A stretch of DNA of 64,000 nt from Bdellovibrio bacteriovorus HD100 (GCF_000196175.1 NC_005363.1:3162001-3226000), one strand, 5' to 3'. Shown: positions 35,503-45,008, counted from the stretch's first letter. Notes: generated by a model not told the origin, from the letters alone. A program made the numbers and translations.

Positions 35503-36648
35503 CTATGGAAGCTGCTGCTTTCTTTTAACCAGTTTACTGTTGTACTTCGCAGACGGATCTGCGGCAGTCAGCAATACAACACTGTAACCACGGTTGTAAA
35601 GCTCGCGCAAAAACTGAGGCATGATTTCAGCGGTTCTTCTTTGAATGTCGTGGAAAAGCACGATACCACGTCCCTGACTCTCGACGTTCGCAAGAACGCG
35701 GGCCAGCAACTGTTCATTGCTTTGAGTTCTCCAGTCATCACTTTCGATATTCCAAGCAAACTCGCCTGTGGATTTGGTTTTCAGGAAAGCTTTCAAATCC
35801 TTGGAAGTCTCACCATAAGGGAAGCGGAACACAGGGTCCACCCAGCCCAAAACATCAAAGACCGCCTGGTGACCACCGCGAACTTCCGCAGCCGCTTCAT
35901 CGAACGTCAGGTTGCGATTGCCCATTTGTTTATAGCAGGCAACGCTGGTTCCCAAGCACGCGTGTGTGATCGAGTGACTGCCGATAACATGTCCATCAGC
36001 GGCAACACGCTTCAAAGCCTCCGGATTGGTTCGTACAGATTTACCAGTAGCGAAGAACATTGCTTTCGCATTCACTTCCTTCAAAGCACGCAAGATCGCG
36101 TCTGTGTACAGGCCGTGAGGACCGTCGTCAAAAGTCAGAACGACTTCCTTGCGAGCCACGTCACCTCTTACCGCCATATATCCATTGGACATATCCCGCT
36201 TTTGGGTGTTGTCAGGGAAACGGAAAGAATTCCGTGACTGCACAGCTTTCAGAGCATGCCCTGGTACGGACATAGACTCACGCTGTTCATCGAAGTGCTC
36301 ATCCACCTGAGCCAGAAGCTCTTCTTTACAACCGCTCACCAAAGCGCGGTTGTTTTCATCGCGGATTTCATTTTCAAACAAAGTCAGATCCTGAGCCGGA
36401 AGAGCCTGAAGCTCTTTGCACAGTTCAGTCTTCATGGATTCACGCTTGCTGGAATCAACCATGAATTCATGGCGCCAGTTAGCAAACAATGCTTCCGGGT
36501 TGGCTTCAGAGTTTTCCCACTCAACCAGCGTTTGCGCTGATTGGTTGTCAGACACTGCCTGACGAACACTGCTGCCGATCTGGCTTCCACATCCCACCAA
36601 GGAAGCCGCAGACACGATTAACATTCCCCCGAAAACAAGCTTCTTCAT
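35503..36648 (-). CDS. Polysaccharide deacetylase lipoprotein (NodB domain)
   Basis: The 381-residue protein has a lipoprotein signal (IVSAASLVGC) and about 150 residues of charged N-terminal domain. The NodB domain starts at VVLTFDDGPHGLYTDAILRAL (TFDDGP, motif 1). Motif 2, SHSITH, supplies the metal His pair, and motif 3 is RFPYG. The final IVLFHDIQRR gives the catalytic His/Asp segment. It should remove acetyl groups from a polysaccharide in the periplasm or at the surface, probably the polymer handled by this gene cluster. Start at 36648 has AGTAGGTG upstream; GTG at 36654 is the alternative. It directly follows the Wzz-like gene. Confidence 0.88.
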   Translation of the reverse strand: MKKLVFGGMLIVSAASLVGCGSQIGSSVRQAVSDNQSAQTLVEWENSEANPEALFANWRHEFMVDSSKRESMKTELCKELQALPAQDLTLFENEIRDENNRALVSGCKEELLAQVDEHFDEQRESMSVPGHALKAVQSRNSFRFPDNTQKRDMSNGYMAVRGDVARKEVVLTFDDGPHGLYTDAILRALKEVNAKAMFFATGKSVRTNPEALKRVAADGHVIGSHSITHACLGTSVACYKQMGNRNLTFDEAAAEVRGGHQAVFDVLGWVDPVFRFPYGETSKDLKAFLKTKSTGEFAWNIESDDWRTQSNEQLLARVLANVESQGRGIVLFHDIQRRTAEIMPQFLRELYNRGYSVVLLTAADPSAKYNSKLVKRKQQLP

Positions 36649-36654
36649 ATACAC

Positions 36655-38076
36655 CTACTGAGAAACGTCAGTTCCCTGACCTACATTAAGAACGTTCCAA
36701 GCAATCTTCTGCTGATCGTCCTCGATTTCGTCTTCCTTCTTGGCTTCCGGTTTCTTTAAACTGAATTTGATCTTGGAGTTTTCAATAATCACACGTGGAT
36801 CCACGGAGTGATTGTCGAAGATAACCAAGTTGCGGGAGGCCTGCGCCGTCACCACATGCGGGTTCCACAGGTATCTGAAATAGATCACCAAAGAACCAAT
36901 AAACTGACTTAGCAACAATGACAAAAGACCCAGGCTCAACAGACCGATCTGCGGCAGGGTTGTTTCCCAACGGGCTCTTTCCAGAACCTCAAAACGTGTG
37001 TCGATGGAAATCTTCATCGCATCCAGCTTTGTCAACGCCGTGCTGAGTTCCTTGTAACGGTTGAACTCCAGCTCGGATTTCTTTTTCAGGTCGTCGACCA
37101 TCTGGGCGGCGAACGGCAGGTCCTTCACTTCTTTCTTCAGACGTGCGATGGAAGCCTGCACCTGACCCAGCTTGCTGGACAGGATGTTGTTTTCGATTTT
37201 CAAAGCCTCAATACGGCCACCCACGCCGTACAGCGCGCTTTCTCTCTGCTTGCCACGACCGGCTTGCAGATAGTCGATCATCTTTTTGTTTTCAGCCATT
37301 TTCAGTTTGATCTCGTTGGACCGAACCAAGAGGTCTGAAACGTATTCACCCATTTTGTCTTTGGAAGCCAACGGCAGCAGATTTTCATCTTTGTTCTGCA
37401 TCTCGGCCAGTTGTTTACCCAAAGACACCAGCTTCTCATCGGCATCGGCCTTTTGTTTCACCATGAAGTCTTCCACGCGGTTGATTTCACTCAGCTCCCG
37501 GGTTTTTAACTTCTCTGCCGCCAGTTCAGACACTGTGTTGGAAAGGAACAAGGACATGGACTTGATCGGTGTCACCGCAGAAACGCGGATCTCGAAATCA
37601 GAATCCAGATTGATTTTTGTCCAGGTATTCAGAACCTGCAAAAGCTGAACTTTGTTTTCCGGATTGGCTTCCAGGCCGTTCAGGTACTTGTCTTTGAAGA
37701 TCTCAAAACCTTTGCGCTCTTCCAGAGTGATTTCTTTGCTGTTACCACGGGCCTGAATGCGGTTCAGCAGATCCTCATAGAATTCGCGGGTTTTCAGATA
37801 CTCGATATGTTTGGAAAGAACACTGCTGCCCTTTTTGGATTCCTGAACCGATTTGGACATACCAAAGAACTGGTTCGAGAACGCCTGCAAAGAGGAGTTC
37901 TGAGAATCGTGAATCACAATCGTGGAGTTGGCCACGAACGGAACCTTAACGGCATAAACCAAAGCGCTGATTGCAAAGAGAACTGCGGTAAACAGGGCAA
38001 ACATCCGCCAGTGCGACAGATATAGTTTGATAATTTCGCCAACTGTTAATTCCGGTTCAATATGTTGATCACTCAT
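36655..38076 (-). CDS. Wzz-like chain-length determinant / polysaccharide co-polymerase
   Basis: The 473-residue protein has two membrane helices, at about 27-46 (FALFTAVLFAISALVYAVKV) and about 375-400 (IGLLSLGLLSLLLSQFIGSLVIYF), enclosing a large periplasmic coiled-coil domain. The opening PELTVGEIIKLYLSHWRMF is typical Wzz. The C-terminal cytoplasmic tail (about 55 residues) lacks a Walker A motif, so no tyrosine kinase is fused. It should set chain length during polymer synthesis. AAGGTGGGG precedes the ATG, and a separate promoter lies in the gap after the MFS gene. Confidence 0.85.
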   Translation of the reverse strand: MSDQHIEPELTVGEIIKLYLSHWRMFALFTAVLFAISALVYAVKVPFVANSTIVIHDSQNSSLQAFSNQFFGMSKSVQESKKGSSVLSKHIEYLKTREFYEDLLNRIQARGNSKEITLEERKGFEIFKDKYLNGLEANPENKVQLLQVLNTWTKINLDSDFEIRVSAVTPIKSMSLFLSNTVSELAAEKLKTRELSEINRVEDFMVKQKADADEKLVSLGKQLAEMQNKDENLLPLASKDKMGEYVSDLLVRSNEIKLKMAENKKMIDYLQAGRGKQRESALYGVGGRIEALKIENNILSSKLGQVQASIARLKKEVKDLPFAAQMVDDLKKKSELEFNRYKELSTALTKLDAMKISIDTRFEVLERARWETTLPQIGLLSLGLLSLLLSQFIGSLVIYFRYLWNPHVVTAQASRNLVIFDNHSVDPRVIIENSKIKFSLKKPEAKKEDEIEDDQQKIAWNVLNVGQGTDVSQ

Positions 38077-38148
38077 ATTTCCCCACCTTCTAGTGTCACG
38101 AACCTGTAAGCATTGGTTGTGCCACCGAAAAATGGCTTTGGCCTGTGT

Positions 38149-38178
38149 TATATAAGCAATGAGGATTAAGAGTTTGAA
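38149..38178 (-). promoter_or_regulatory. Promoter for the Wzz-like/deacetylase genes
   Basis: On the minus strand TTCAAA, 18 nt, TATATA. It lies in the 103-nt gap between the MFS gene stop and the Wzz-like ATG, allowing separate expression of the downstream half of the cluster. Confidence 0.4.
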
Positions 38179-38179
38179 A

Positions 38180-39448
38180 TTACTTCACGGCAGAGCGCCC
38201 ATTTGACAACTTCCACAGCAGGAGGACCGCCAGAATGAATAGGCTCCCAACCAGCGGACCGAAGGCAAGCCCCAGTCGGAAATGGGTTACTTCGGGCTGC
38301 TTAGTCAAGGCCCACGTCAGGATCTGTCCGGTAACAGCCAATGCCACCCCCCGGGAGACTTTTCCGACCATCTTCCAGACTCCGAAGTAAAGCCCCAGCT
38401 CATCTTGTCCTGTGCGATCCTCTTCCGCCTTCACTATATCAGTCAGCAGAGACTCTAAAAGCACCGCAGAGCCCACCAGGACACCCCCGACCCCCGAAGC
38501 CCATAACAAAGCCCACCCCACCTGCTCTGGCGGCAGCATCGGGTAAATAAAGGAACTGACCATCCCCAAGATAAACACCCCCCACATCAGGGCCTGGCGC
38601 TTGGGCACGTACCTGACCAATAAAAGCCAGCCCGGGATGGAGATGGTAAAGGACAGCAAAAACAGCAGCAAAACTGCCGTGATCTCTTTTTCCGAAAACT
38701 CAAGAGCTTCCCGATAGAAATACAGAGCCACCGAGGAGTTAAAGGTCAGCCCGATATTCGCCACGAAATAAGCCGCCAACAGCGGCATAAAGCTGTGGTT
38801 TTTCAAAGGTTGAAAGAGCGAAAATTTCGCCAGGGCCTGGCCTTGCCGGGCCGGGCGATTGTAGCGAAGGGCCGTGTACCACGATACCAGCGTGCCCACA
38901 CACAAAAGCAGTACAATCATCCAAGCCGTCAGTGCATAGGGTTTCGATTCGCGTGCAATCAGAAAGTATCCCGGCACCGCAATTCCGAAGATCGCCCCCA
39001 GATTGCCGAAAGCCAGACGCCAGCCAATCAACTTGGAGCGCTCGTGGGAATCCACAGCCAGATCCCCCACCAAGGCTGAATATGGCACACTCAAGCAGGT
39101 ATAGGCCGTATTCACCAGCAGCGAAAACCCCAGCAGATAAAGAAATTTGGCCGTCATGGATTCCATCGGCGGAGGATTCAGCAGCCCCATGATGCTCACA
39201 CACAAAAACACCAACCCCCAAGGCAGAAAAGAATAACGTTCGCCCCGCTTAAAGCGCACGCGATCGGAATAGTAGCCAATCACCGGATCAATCAGCGCAT
39301 CCCAAAAGATCGCCAAGCCCAGAGCCAGTCCGGCCATGGAAGAATTTAAACCCACTTCCTGAGTGTAAAAGACGAGCAAATGCAGACGCAGGAAAATCTC
39401 AACACAGTTGATTCCCAACTCTGCAAAGCCGTAGCCGAAGCCTTTCAT
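38180..39448 (-). CDS. MFS transporter, GPH (MelB-like sugar:cation symporter) type
   Basis: The 422-residue protein has about 12 membrane helices. The segment AIFWDALIDPVIGYYSDRVRFKRGERYSFLPWG carries the D-P-x-x-G-x-x-S-D-R motif of the GPH family, which moves sugars with Na+ or H+. The central charged loop (RYNRPARQGQALAKF) separates two six-helix halves. The gene overlaps the O-antigen gene by TAATG, so they are translationally coupled. Moving a sugar or lipid-linked intermediate for the polymer is a reasonable inference; it is not a flippase of the Wzx family. Confidence 0.85.
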   Translation of the reverse strand: MKGFGYGFAELGINCVEIFLRLHLLVFYTQEVGLNSSMAGLALGLAIFWDALIDPVIGYYSDRVRFKRGERYSFLPWGLVFLCVSIMGLLNPPPMESMTAKFLYLLGFSLLVNTAYTCLSVPYSALVGDLAVDSHERSKLIGWRLAFGNLGAIFGIAVPGYFLIARESKPYALTAWMIVLLLCVGTLVSWYTALRYNRPARQGQALAKFSLFQPLKNHSFMPLLAAYFVANIGLTFNSSVALYFYREALEFSEKEITAVLLLFLLSFTISIPGWLLLVRYVPKRQALMWGVFILGMVSSFIYPMLPPEQVGWALLWASGVGGVLVGSAVLLESLLTDIVKAEEDRTGQDELGLYFGVWKMVGKVSRGVALAVTGQILTWALTKQPEVTHFRLGLAFGPLVGSLFILAVLLLWKLSNGRSAVK

Positions 39449-40728
39449 TATTTTCCTGTTCGAGAGACCGACGCAGCAATGAAACCAAAGACCATCCAGT
39501 AAAGACGGTCTGCCATGCCTCCTAGAGACAAGTGTATGTGATAAATGACCAGAATTGGAATATGGGACAATAAATAGATCGCCACCTGTCGCTTGGAGAT
39601 GTCAAAGCTCACAAGGGCTTTGAAAGAACCCACAACCATCAGGATCAACGAAATGCCAGCAAGCACAATCAGCGGCCAACCGCCGATCACCCCGGCCGAG
39701 ACAAAGATATTATGCGGGTCTTTCATGGCGTTATAGTTGGAAACATCGACCTCATTGCCAGAGGCAAATTTGGAAAGAAGCCCGTGCCCCAACCAGGGCT
39801 GCTGCAGGAAGATCTGACTGCCGCGCTCAACCTCTTCCCAGCGGGAGGCAATCCCGTCTTGCGCCTCACGGGTGCCCAAGGCGTTTTGACCTGTGGCCAC
39901 ACCCCGGGCAAAATCATAAACCTGCGAACCGAAGAACAGCGCGAACGTCAGAAGGACCGACAGCGAAGCAAATTTGAAAATGCGCCCCTGATTGGTTTCG
40001 GTTTTATGTAAAACCATCGTAACAATAAAAGCCACCACTGCCGCTGCGGCAGAAGACCGCGTGCCGGTCAGAATGATGGCAAAGAAACTTCCAGCCAGCA
40101 CCAGCGCGCTGAAAACCTTATGTTTCATTTTCTGGTCTTCCAACAAAGTTCCCAGTGAAAATACAAAGGCCACCGTCGCACAGGTCACCATGTGCGGAAT
40201 GTGCTTAAAGACGCCCACAAAACGACCGCCTTTAAATACCGCGCCACCAGCAACCACCCACAGCACGAGAGAAATCAGCACCAGCACTCCCGACCAGCGC
40301 TGAACGAAGTACATGAAATCCTTCACGTCCCACAGGCTGGGAATGATCATGCCGTAAATCACCACCATAAACAGCGACACGGCCAGGGCCCCGACTTGCA
40401 TGACCGGAGATTCCTCGGTGTTCACAAAGCTGATTTGCAAAAGTGTCTGAACGGTCATGGTCAGGATCAAAGCAAAGACAAAGAGCTTATAGAAGCCACT
40501 TAAATGATGCCGGTCGCGCACCTTCAACCACATCAGGCCCAGTGGCAGCCCCAACAGGAAGCACAAAAACACATTCACGAAGGGATGCATGCCCTGCTGA
40601 AAAATCAAAAAAGAAAAGCTGTAAGGAACGGGAAGCAAAAAGCTTCCCAAAGAGATCTTGGAAAGGAATAACAGGGCCACCAGGGCTTTGATCAGAAATA
40701 GAATTCGACCATCGCGGGCCCGGATCAT
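39448..40728 (-). CDS. O-antigen ligase / polymerase family membrane protein
   Basis: The 426-residue protein has about 10-12 hydrophobic helices. The Wzy_C/WaaL region is recognised by ILTGTRSSAAAAVVAFIV (about 220) and by a periplasmic loop with RWEEVERGSQIFLQQPWLGHGL and DPHNIFVSAGVIGGWPLIVL, which carries the conserved His. Such proteins link or polymerise lipid-carried glycans at the periplasmic side. Ligase versus polymerase cannot be separated from sequence. Coupled by TAATG overlaps to both neighbours. Confidence 0.85.
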   Translation of the reverse strand: MIRARDGRILFLIKALVALLFLSKISLGSFLLPVPYSFSFLIFQQGMHPFVNVFLCFLLGLPLGLMWLKVRDRHHLSGFYKLFVFALILTMTVQTLLQISFVNTEESPVMQVGALAVSLFMVVIYGMIIPSLWDVKDFMYFVQRWSGVLVLISLVLWVVAGGAVFKGGRFVGVFKHIPHMVTCATVAFVFSLGTLLEDQKMKHKVFSALVLAGSFFAIILTGTRSSAAAAVVAFIVTMVLHKTETNQGRIFKFASLSVLLTFALFFGSQVYDFARGVATGQNALGTREAQDGIASRWEEVERGSQIFLQQPWLGHGLLSKFASGNEVDVSNYNAMKDPHNIFVSAGVIGGWPLIVLAGISLILMVVGSFKALVSFDISKRQVAIYLLSHIPILVIYHIHLSLGGMADRLYWMVFGFIAASVSRTGK

Positions 40729-41282
40729 TATTTATCCCCAGTATTTTTATCGATCAGAACCGCTGTCAGCACGATACCCAAAACGATGGACACGATGGTG
40801 ATACCGCGGGAAGCCTCGCTGCTGATCCAAGGTGTGCGTGGAGGAACATACACAAAGTCGTCCTGTCCCAACTTGAGGTTTTTGCCGCCGCCGTACTTGA
40901 TGATCTTTTCGGCATCCACCTCATAGGCGCCTTGATATTCACTCAGCGCTTTCATATTAAGATCTGACCATGATTTCGGCTCGGTTTTACGAACCAAAAC
41001 TTCAGACAGGTCCCCCCCGTTCGTGGTTCCACCCGCCAAAGTTAAAAGCTTCAGAAGTTCGGTGTTTGCAGGAACGTAATAGATGCCCGGTTTATAAACC
41101 GCCCCCAACAATTGAACACTGATCAGGGATTCTTTAGGGGAAGAACGGAAGATATATTCAGAGGCTTGTGCCGGCGGCTTGATGTCGCTTAACAAACCCA
41201 ACTCTTGGGCATGAACAGCCGGGGTGCAAGCCAACCCGAAAACGAAAGCCACAAAAAGGCGCAGGGACTTTTGGATATTCAT
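40728..41282 (-). CDS. SLBB-domain polysaccharide export protein, short form
   Basis: The 184-residue protein has a signal peptide (ending AVHAQ) and one SLBB domain (VQLLGAVYKPGIYYVPANTELLKLLTLAGG, then VYVPP). A hydrophobic C-terminal helix (ITIVSIVLGIVLTAVLI) ends it. Wza-type export proteins are usually longer and have a polysaccharide-export (PES) domain before SLBB, which is missing here; an accessory periplasmic component is more likely than the export pore itself. First gene of the polysaccharide operon. Confidence 0.8.
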   Translation of the reverse strand: MNIQKSLRLFVAFVFGLACTPAVHAQELGLLSDIKPPAQASEYIFRSSPKESLISVQLLGAVYKPGIYYVPANTELLKLLTLAGGTTNGGDLSEVLVRKTEPKSWSDLNMKALSEYQGAYEVDAEKIIKYGGGKNLKLGQDDFVYVPPRTPWISSEASRGITIVSIVLGIVLTAVLIDKNTGDK

Positions 41283-41321
41283 TACTCGCTCCTTCTACAC
41301 TCGTGCATATTCAACACTGGA

Positions 41322-41350
41322 CCTAAATCGAGAGCCTCGACTCTTGTCAA
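41322..41350 (-). promoter_or_regulatory. Promoter of the polysaccharide operon
   Basis: On the minus strand a perfect -35 TTGACA is followed after 17 nt by TTTAGG, a weak -10. It lies 40 nt upstream of the SLBB gene, which has an AAGGAGCG ribosome site. Confidence 0.4.
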
Positions 41351-41387
41351 TAAATTTCGATGACTTGACTTCCGTCTGTGCTTCACA

Positions 41388-42407
41388 ATGAAGTCTATGA
41401 CGAACTCTGTTCCTGATCACGAAAAACTTTTTGATGAGATCTGCGGCAAACTCAATGAGCTAAGCACACAACCGGAAGACGGTCCAGTGCCAGCCCCACC
41501 AAAGTATGAGCAGATGCAAGTTCAGATGAAAAAATTCCATTCAGAGCTGGTAGGCAGCCAGGAAGAACTTCGCGAGAAGATCAAGTCCCTGGAGAACGTG
41601 TCTTACGGTGCTGAAACGTTGGACGCACAACTGCAGGGCCTTGCCAATCAACTGATTGCGGAGCGCTCGAACAACACCAAGCTGAGCGGCGATCTGGCGA
41701 AGTCTTTGGAACTGAGCCTGCAACTGCAGCTGGAAATCCAGGGCCTGAAAGCGCGCGCCTTGCAAATGCAAAGTGAAGAAAAGAAATACAGCCAGGCACT
41801 GTTTGAAAAGAACAAACAACTGCAAAGAGACCTGGATCTGAATCAGGCGTTGAAAGACGAAACCGCCATGGAACTGATGAAAGCGAAAAGCGCTTTCGCC
41901 AAAGAACAGTCTCTATGGGAAGAACAGCGTGACCATTTCGAAAAAGAAATCCACAACCTGAAAGGTGAACGCCAGAACCTTCAGAACAATGTGGAAGAGC
42001 TGCAAACCATCATCACTCAGCGTGATGAGACCATCACTTCTCTGAATGAAGAGATCGAAAAGATCTCAACGTCCTTCAGCGAAGTGGAGGCTTCAGCGGC
42101 TCAGCAAAATGACGTTTTGAAGAATCTGATGTCCGTTGCAGAAACCAAGATTGTTGAAATGAAGCTGGCTTTGGATAAAAAAGCCCTGGAAGCGCAGGAC
42201 TACTACAGTCACCTGCAGCAGGCTTTGACTCAGCTGGGTGTTTTGAAACAAGAAAATGGTGCGTTGAAAGAATACGTAGCGAAGCTGAACTACTACCACC
42301 AGCAAGCGCAACACGCGCAGATGGCGGTGGCGCAGATGGCTCAGGTTGCTGCCGCTCAGGTTCAGGGAACTCCGGTTCCTCAGCAGCAACAACAGATTTC
42401 AACTTAG
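41388..42407 (+). CDS. Long coiled-coil protein, unknown function
   Basis: The 339-residue protein is almost entirely heptad-patterned helix from about residue 40 to 300 (LQLQLEIQGLKARALQMQSEEKKYSQAL, then VEELQTIITQRDETITSLNEEIEKI). It has no signal peptide or membrane helix. The C-terminal 40 residues are Gln/Ala/His-rich. It is probably a cytosolic structural or scaffolding protein. The ATG at 41388 or the one at 41397 could be used; no ribosome site decides. It is divergent from the polysaccharide operon. No family recognised. Confidence 0.65.
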   Translation: MKSMTNSVPDHEKLFDEICGKLNELSTQPEDGPVPAPPKYEQMQVQMKKFHSELVGSQEELREKIKSLENVSYGAETLDAQLQGLANQLIAERSNNTKLSGDLAKSLELSLQLQLEIQGLKARALQMQSEEKKYSQALFEKNKQLQRDLDLNQALKDETAMELMKAKSAFAKEQSLWEEQRDHFEKEIHNLKGERQNLQNNVEELQTIITQRDETITSLNEEIEKISTSFSEVEASAAQQNDVLKNLMSVAETKIVEMKLALDKKALEAQDYYSHLQQALTQLGVLKQENGALKEYVAKLNYYHQQAQHAQMAVAQMAQVAAAQVQGTPVPQQQQQIST

Positions 42408-42441
42408 TTCTTTCCTTTTCTCAGGCCTCGATCACGCGGGA

Positions 42442-43575
42442 CTATTTGGTGACCGCGTGACGAGGAAGATCCGGATACGATCTGTAGTCCAACACTTGCT
42501 TGGCCGCATCACCCTTGATTCTAAAATACGGAATGTTGGTTTTCACATCGCCCAAGCCCAGCTTCTTAAACGGATTCTTGGCGTTGTTCCAGCTGTAGTG
42601 CCCGGTAAAGAAGTCAAATCGGCCCAGCCCCTTGATGCCATGACCACGGTCACGGATCACAAAGTAGCCACTGTGCTTGGAACCATCTGGCAATTCCAAA
42701 CCCACCACCGCAGGAATGAAAATCACCTCACCCGGCTTATAGATCGTCAGATCCGCTGCCAAAGTATAGAACGGATCAAGACAGGAGCTGCGCACACCAT
42801 AACCGAAACGACAGCCGTCTTCCGGGATTTCAAAGAAACGATCCTGACCCTGGAAGTTACCGATGATGTTAAATGTGTGAGTCACACCTTTTTGCACAAC
42901 TCCGCAGGTGCCCTGCAGTGAGCACGCGGCTGCGGTTTTTGGACAAACCTTCAACAACGTCTTACCACCCTCACCATAAAGAGGTCTTTTGGTGTTTGCC
43001 GGGCACAGGGTTGATTTGTCTTCATCAATAATCACAAAGTAATAAACAGTCGGCTTCAATACACCCGGGCCCACCATCTGACTGCGGGGTATGGATGGAA
43101 CTTCAGGTTCCTCTTCGCTGTTTTCCGGGGCTTCTTCAGCAATTTTTTCCGGCACCACAGGTTTGGCTGGTTTGGGTTCTGATTTCGGTTCCGGTTTGGT
43201 TTCTGGTTTGGTCTCCGGCTTCGGAGTTACAACCTTTGGAGCTTCCTCTTTTGGCTGCTGTGGTTTTGGAGCTGGCGTCTTCGGCGTCTCCGCAGGCGGC
43301 GCTTCTTCCTTCACCGTTTCAGTCTTGGTGGCATTCGCATTTTTTGGGGCCTGAGTTTTTTTGGGAGCGATGACTTCGATCACTTCCTCTTCATCAGTGC
43401 CCATGGCTTCTTCATAGCCATAATAGCCGTAGCTGTCCTTATTCACTTCGGACGGCAGCTGATTGGTACCTTGAGTGGCGTGGAATGTATGAACTCCAGC
43501 CTTCATCTGCCCGCAGGCCGACAACGCCAGCAAAGCAGCTAACAGACTAGGTATTGCAATATGTTTCTTACTCAT
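42442..43575 (-). CDS. Lipoprotein with Pro/Lys/Glu-rich stalk and C-terminal 3D domain
   Basis: Start at 43575 has CAGGAG upstream and gives a lipoprotein signal (LAALLALSAC). About 120 residues of Lys/Pro/Glu/Thr-rich repeats (PKPETKPETKPEPKSEPKP) follow, a flexible stalk long enough to cross the periplasm. The C-terminal domain (about 270-377) is the 3D type: VIFIPAVVGLELPDGSKHSG, then VIRDRGHGIKGLGRFDFFTG, giving the three conserved aspartates. 3D domains occur in MltA and in peptidoglycan-acting proteins and have a double-psi barrel. A cell-wall role is inferred. A TCACGCGG/CCGCGTGA dyad spans the stop codon. Confidence 0.8.
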   Translation of the reverse strand: MSKKHIAIPSLLAALLALSACGQMKAGVHTFHATQGTNQLPSEVNKDSYGYYGYEEAMGTDEEEVIEVIAPKKTQAPKNANATKTETVKEEAPPAETPKTPAPKPQQPKEEAPKVVTPKPETKPETKPEPKSEPKPAKPVVPEKIAEEAPENSEEEPEVPSIPRSQMVGPGVLKPTVYYFVIIDEDKSTLCPANTKRPLYGEGGKTLLKVCPKTAAACSLQGTCGVVQKGVTHTFNIIGNFQGQDRFFEIPEDGCRFGYGVRSSCLDPFYTLAADLTIYKPGEVIFIPAVVGLELPDGSKHSGYFVIRDRGHGIKGLGRFDFFTGHYSWNNAKNPFKKLGLGDVKTNIPYFRIKGDAAKQVLDYRSYPDLPRHAVTK

Positions 43576-43703
43576 ATTCAAACTCCTGACCTTGAGACGG
43601 GCGCAGAATACCAAGGTCCCCATGAAACCCGGGATTTTTGTGTTCCCCTTGAAAAGATGAAAAACGAGGTGACGAAAATAGGTACCGATAAAAACCGGTG
43701 CCA

Positions 43704-43712
43704 TGTTATTCT
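43704..43712 (+). promoter_or_regulatory. Extended -10 promoter element for the Hsp70-like gene
   Basis: TG-T-TATTCT forms an extended -10. It ends 6 nt before the ATG at 43719. No ribosome site is visible. A hairpin-like GGTACCG/CGGTGCC lies just upstream. A leaderless transcript is inferred. Confidence 0.35.
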
Positions 43713-43718
43713 ACTGTA

Positions 43719-45008
43719 ATGAGCACAGACACTTTTCTATCCATCGACTTCGGCACAAGTAATTCCCTGGTAGGCGCTTACCATCAAGGCAAGCGTTATG
43801 AGGCCCTGACTTTGGATGAAAAAGCCTCGGATCCGACCATGATGCGGACCCTGCTCTATTTCCCGAACCCGGATCTTTGCTACTATGGCGCTGAGGCGAT
43901 TGAGCAGTATATTCAGCAGGATATGGAAGGCCGTCTGTTCCGCTCTTTCAAGTCCCACCTGCCCAATCAGAACTATCTGGGAACGGTTCTGGACAACCGC
44001 ATCCTGACCCTGGAAACCCTGATCGGGGTTTTTCTGCTGGAGTTGAAAAAACGAGCTGAAAAAAGTTTAGACACTGAGGTCACCAAGGCCGTGATCGGAA
44101 GACCGGCTAGATATTCCATGGATTCGGTGGCGGACGGCTTTGCCCTGCACCGGATGCAAAAAGCCGCGGCCTTCGCTGGCTTTAAAGAAGTGCAATTTGT
44201 TCCGGAACCTTTGGCGGCCGCCTTTGACTACCGCCGCCAGCTGACCTCAGAAAAGATTGTTCTGATCGGGGACTTTGGCGGAGGAACCTCGGATTTCACC
44301 CTGATCAAGCTGCGCCCTTCCGGGTTCTCGAAAGACGACGTGCTGGCCATCGATGGCTGCCCGCTGGCGGGGGATGCCCTGGACAGCGTATTTATGAGTC
44401 ACAAGCTGAATGAATATTTTGGTGCCAAGTCCCGCTATCGCCTGCCGATGGGAAGCAACGTGATGACCATGCCCAAAGGTGTGACCCTGCGCCTGAATCA
44501 TCCCGCGCACATCGTGCACTTGAAAGAAAAAGACACTTACGAATTCATCCGTGAAGTTAAAAAGTGCTCTTTGACCGCCAAGGATGCCGAAGCCGTGGAA
44601 AGATTGTTCGTCCTGATCGAAGACCAGCAGATCTTCCCGTTCTTTGAAAACATTGAAAGAACCAAACGTGCTCTTTCCAACAGCAATGAGACGGATTTTG
44701 AATTCGATTATCCGGGTCTGGAAATCAGCGAACACTTCACCAGTCCGCAGTTTGTCGAATGGGCCAAAGACACCCGCGAAAACATCTTTGCGTCCCTAGA
44801 TCAGTGCCTGAAGGACGGAAACGTCACAGCCGATCAGGTGGATCTGGTGTGCCTGACCGGCGGAACTGCCAAAGTGCCGTTCATTCAGAAGGAATTTGAA
44901 AAGCGTTTCGGTCTGGAGCGACTGCAAACCCAGTCTCACTTCCACTCGGTGCTTTCCGGCCTGACAGAAGCGGCGGGCTTTGTGGCACAAGGAACTCAGA
45001 TTCTTTAA
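43719..45008 (+). CDS. Hsp70-like ATPase, YegD type
   Basis: The 429-residue protein has the actin/Hsp70 ATPase signatures: phosphate 1 SIDFGTSNSLVG (about 7-18), connect and phosphate 2 GDFGGGTSDFTLIKL (about 185), and adenosine LTGGTAKVPFIQKEFEKRFG (about 388). It ends there, so the substrate-binding and lid domains of DnaK are missing. E. coli YegD is built the same way. The frame is open upstream to 43698, but the start at 43719 fits the homologous N-terminus. It shares a terminator with the converging gene. Clients are unknown. Confidence 0.88.
   Translation: MSTDTFLSIDFGTSNSLVGAYHQGKRYEALTLDEKASDPTMMRTLLYFPNPDLCYYGAEAIEQYIQQDMEGRLFRSFKSHLPNQNYLGTVLDNRILTLETLIGVFLLELKKRAEKSLDTEVTKAVIGRPARYSMDSVADGFALHRMQKAAAFAGFKEVQFVPEPLAAAFDYRRQLTSEKIVLIGDFGGGTSDFTLIKLRPSGFSKDDVLAIDGCPLAGDALDSVFMSHKLNEYFGAKSRYRLPMGSNVMTMPKGVTLRLNHPAHIVHLKEKDTYEFIREVKKCSLTAKDAEAVERLFVLIEDQQIFPFFENIERTKRALSNSNETDFEFDYPGLEISEHFTSPQFVEWAKDTRENIFASLDQCLKDGNVTADQVDLVCLTGGTAKVPFIQKEFEKRFGLERLQTQSHFHSVLSGLTEAAGFVAQGTQIL

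Noticed and set aside
41365-41397. TTGACT and CACAAT before a second ATG (41397) of the coiled-coil gene
   Set aside because: Spacing is 13 nt, too short for a standard promoter, so neither leaderless start nor promoter was called.
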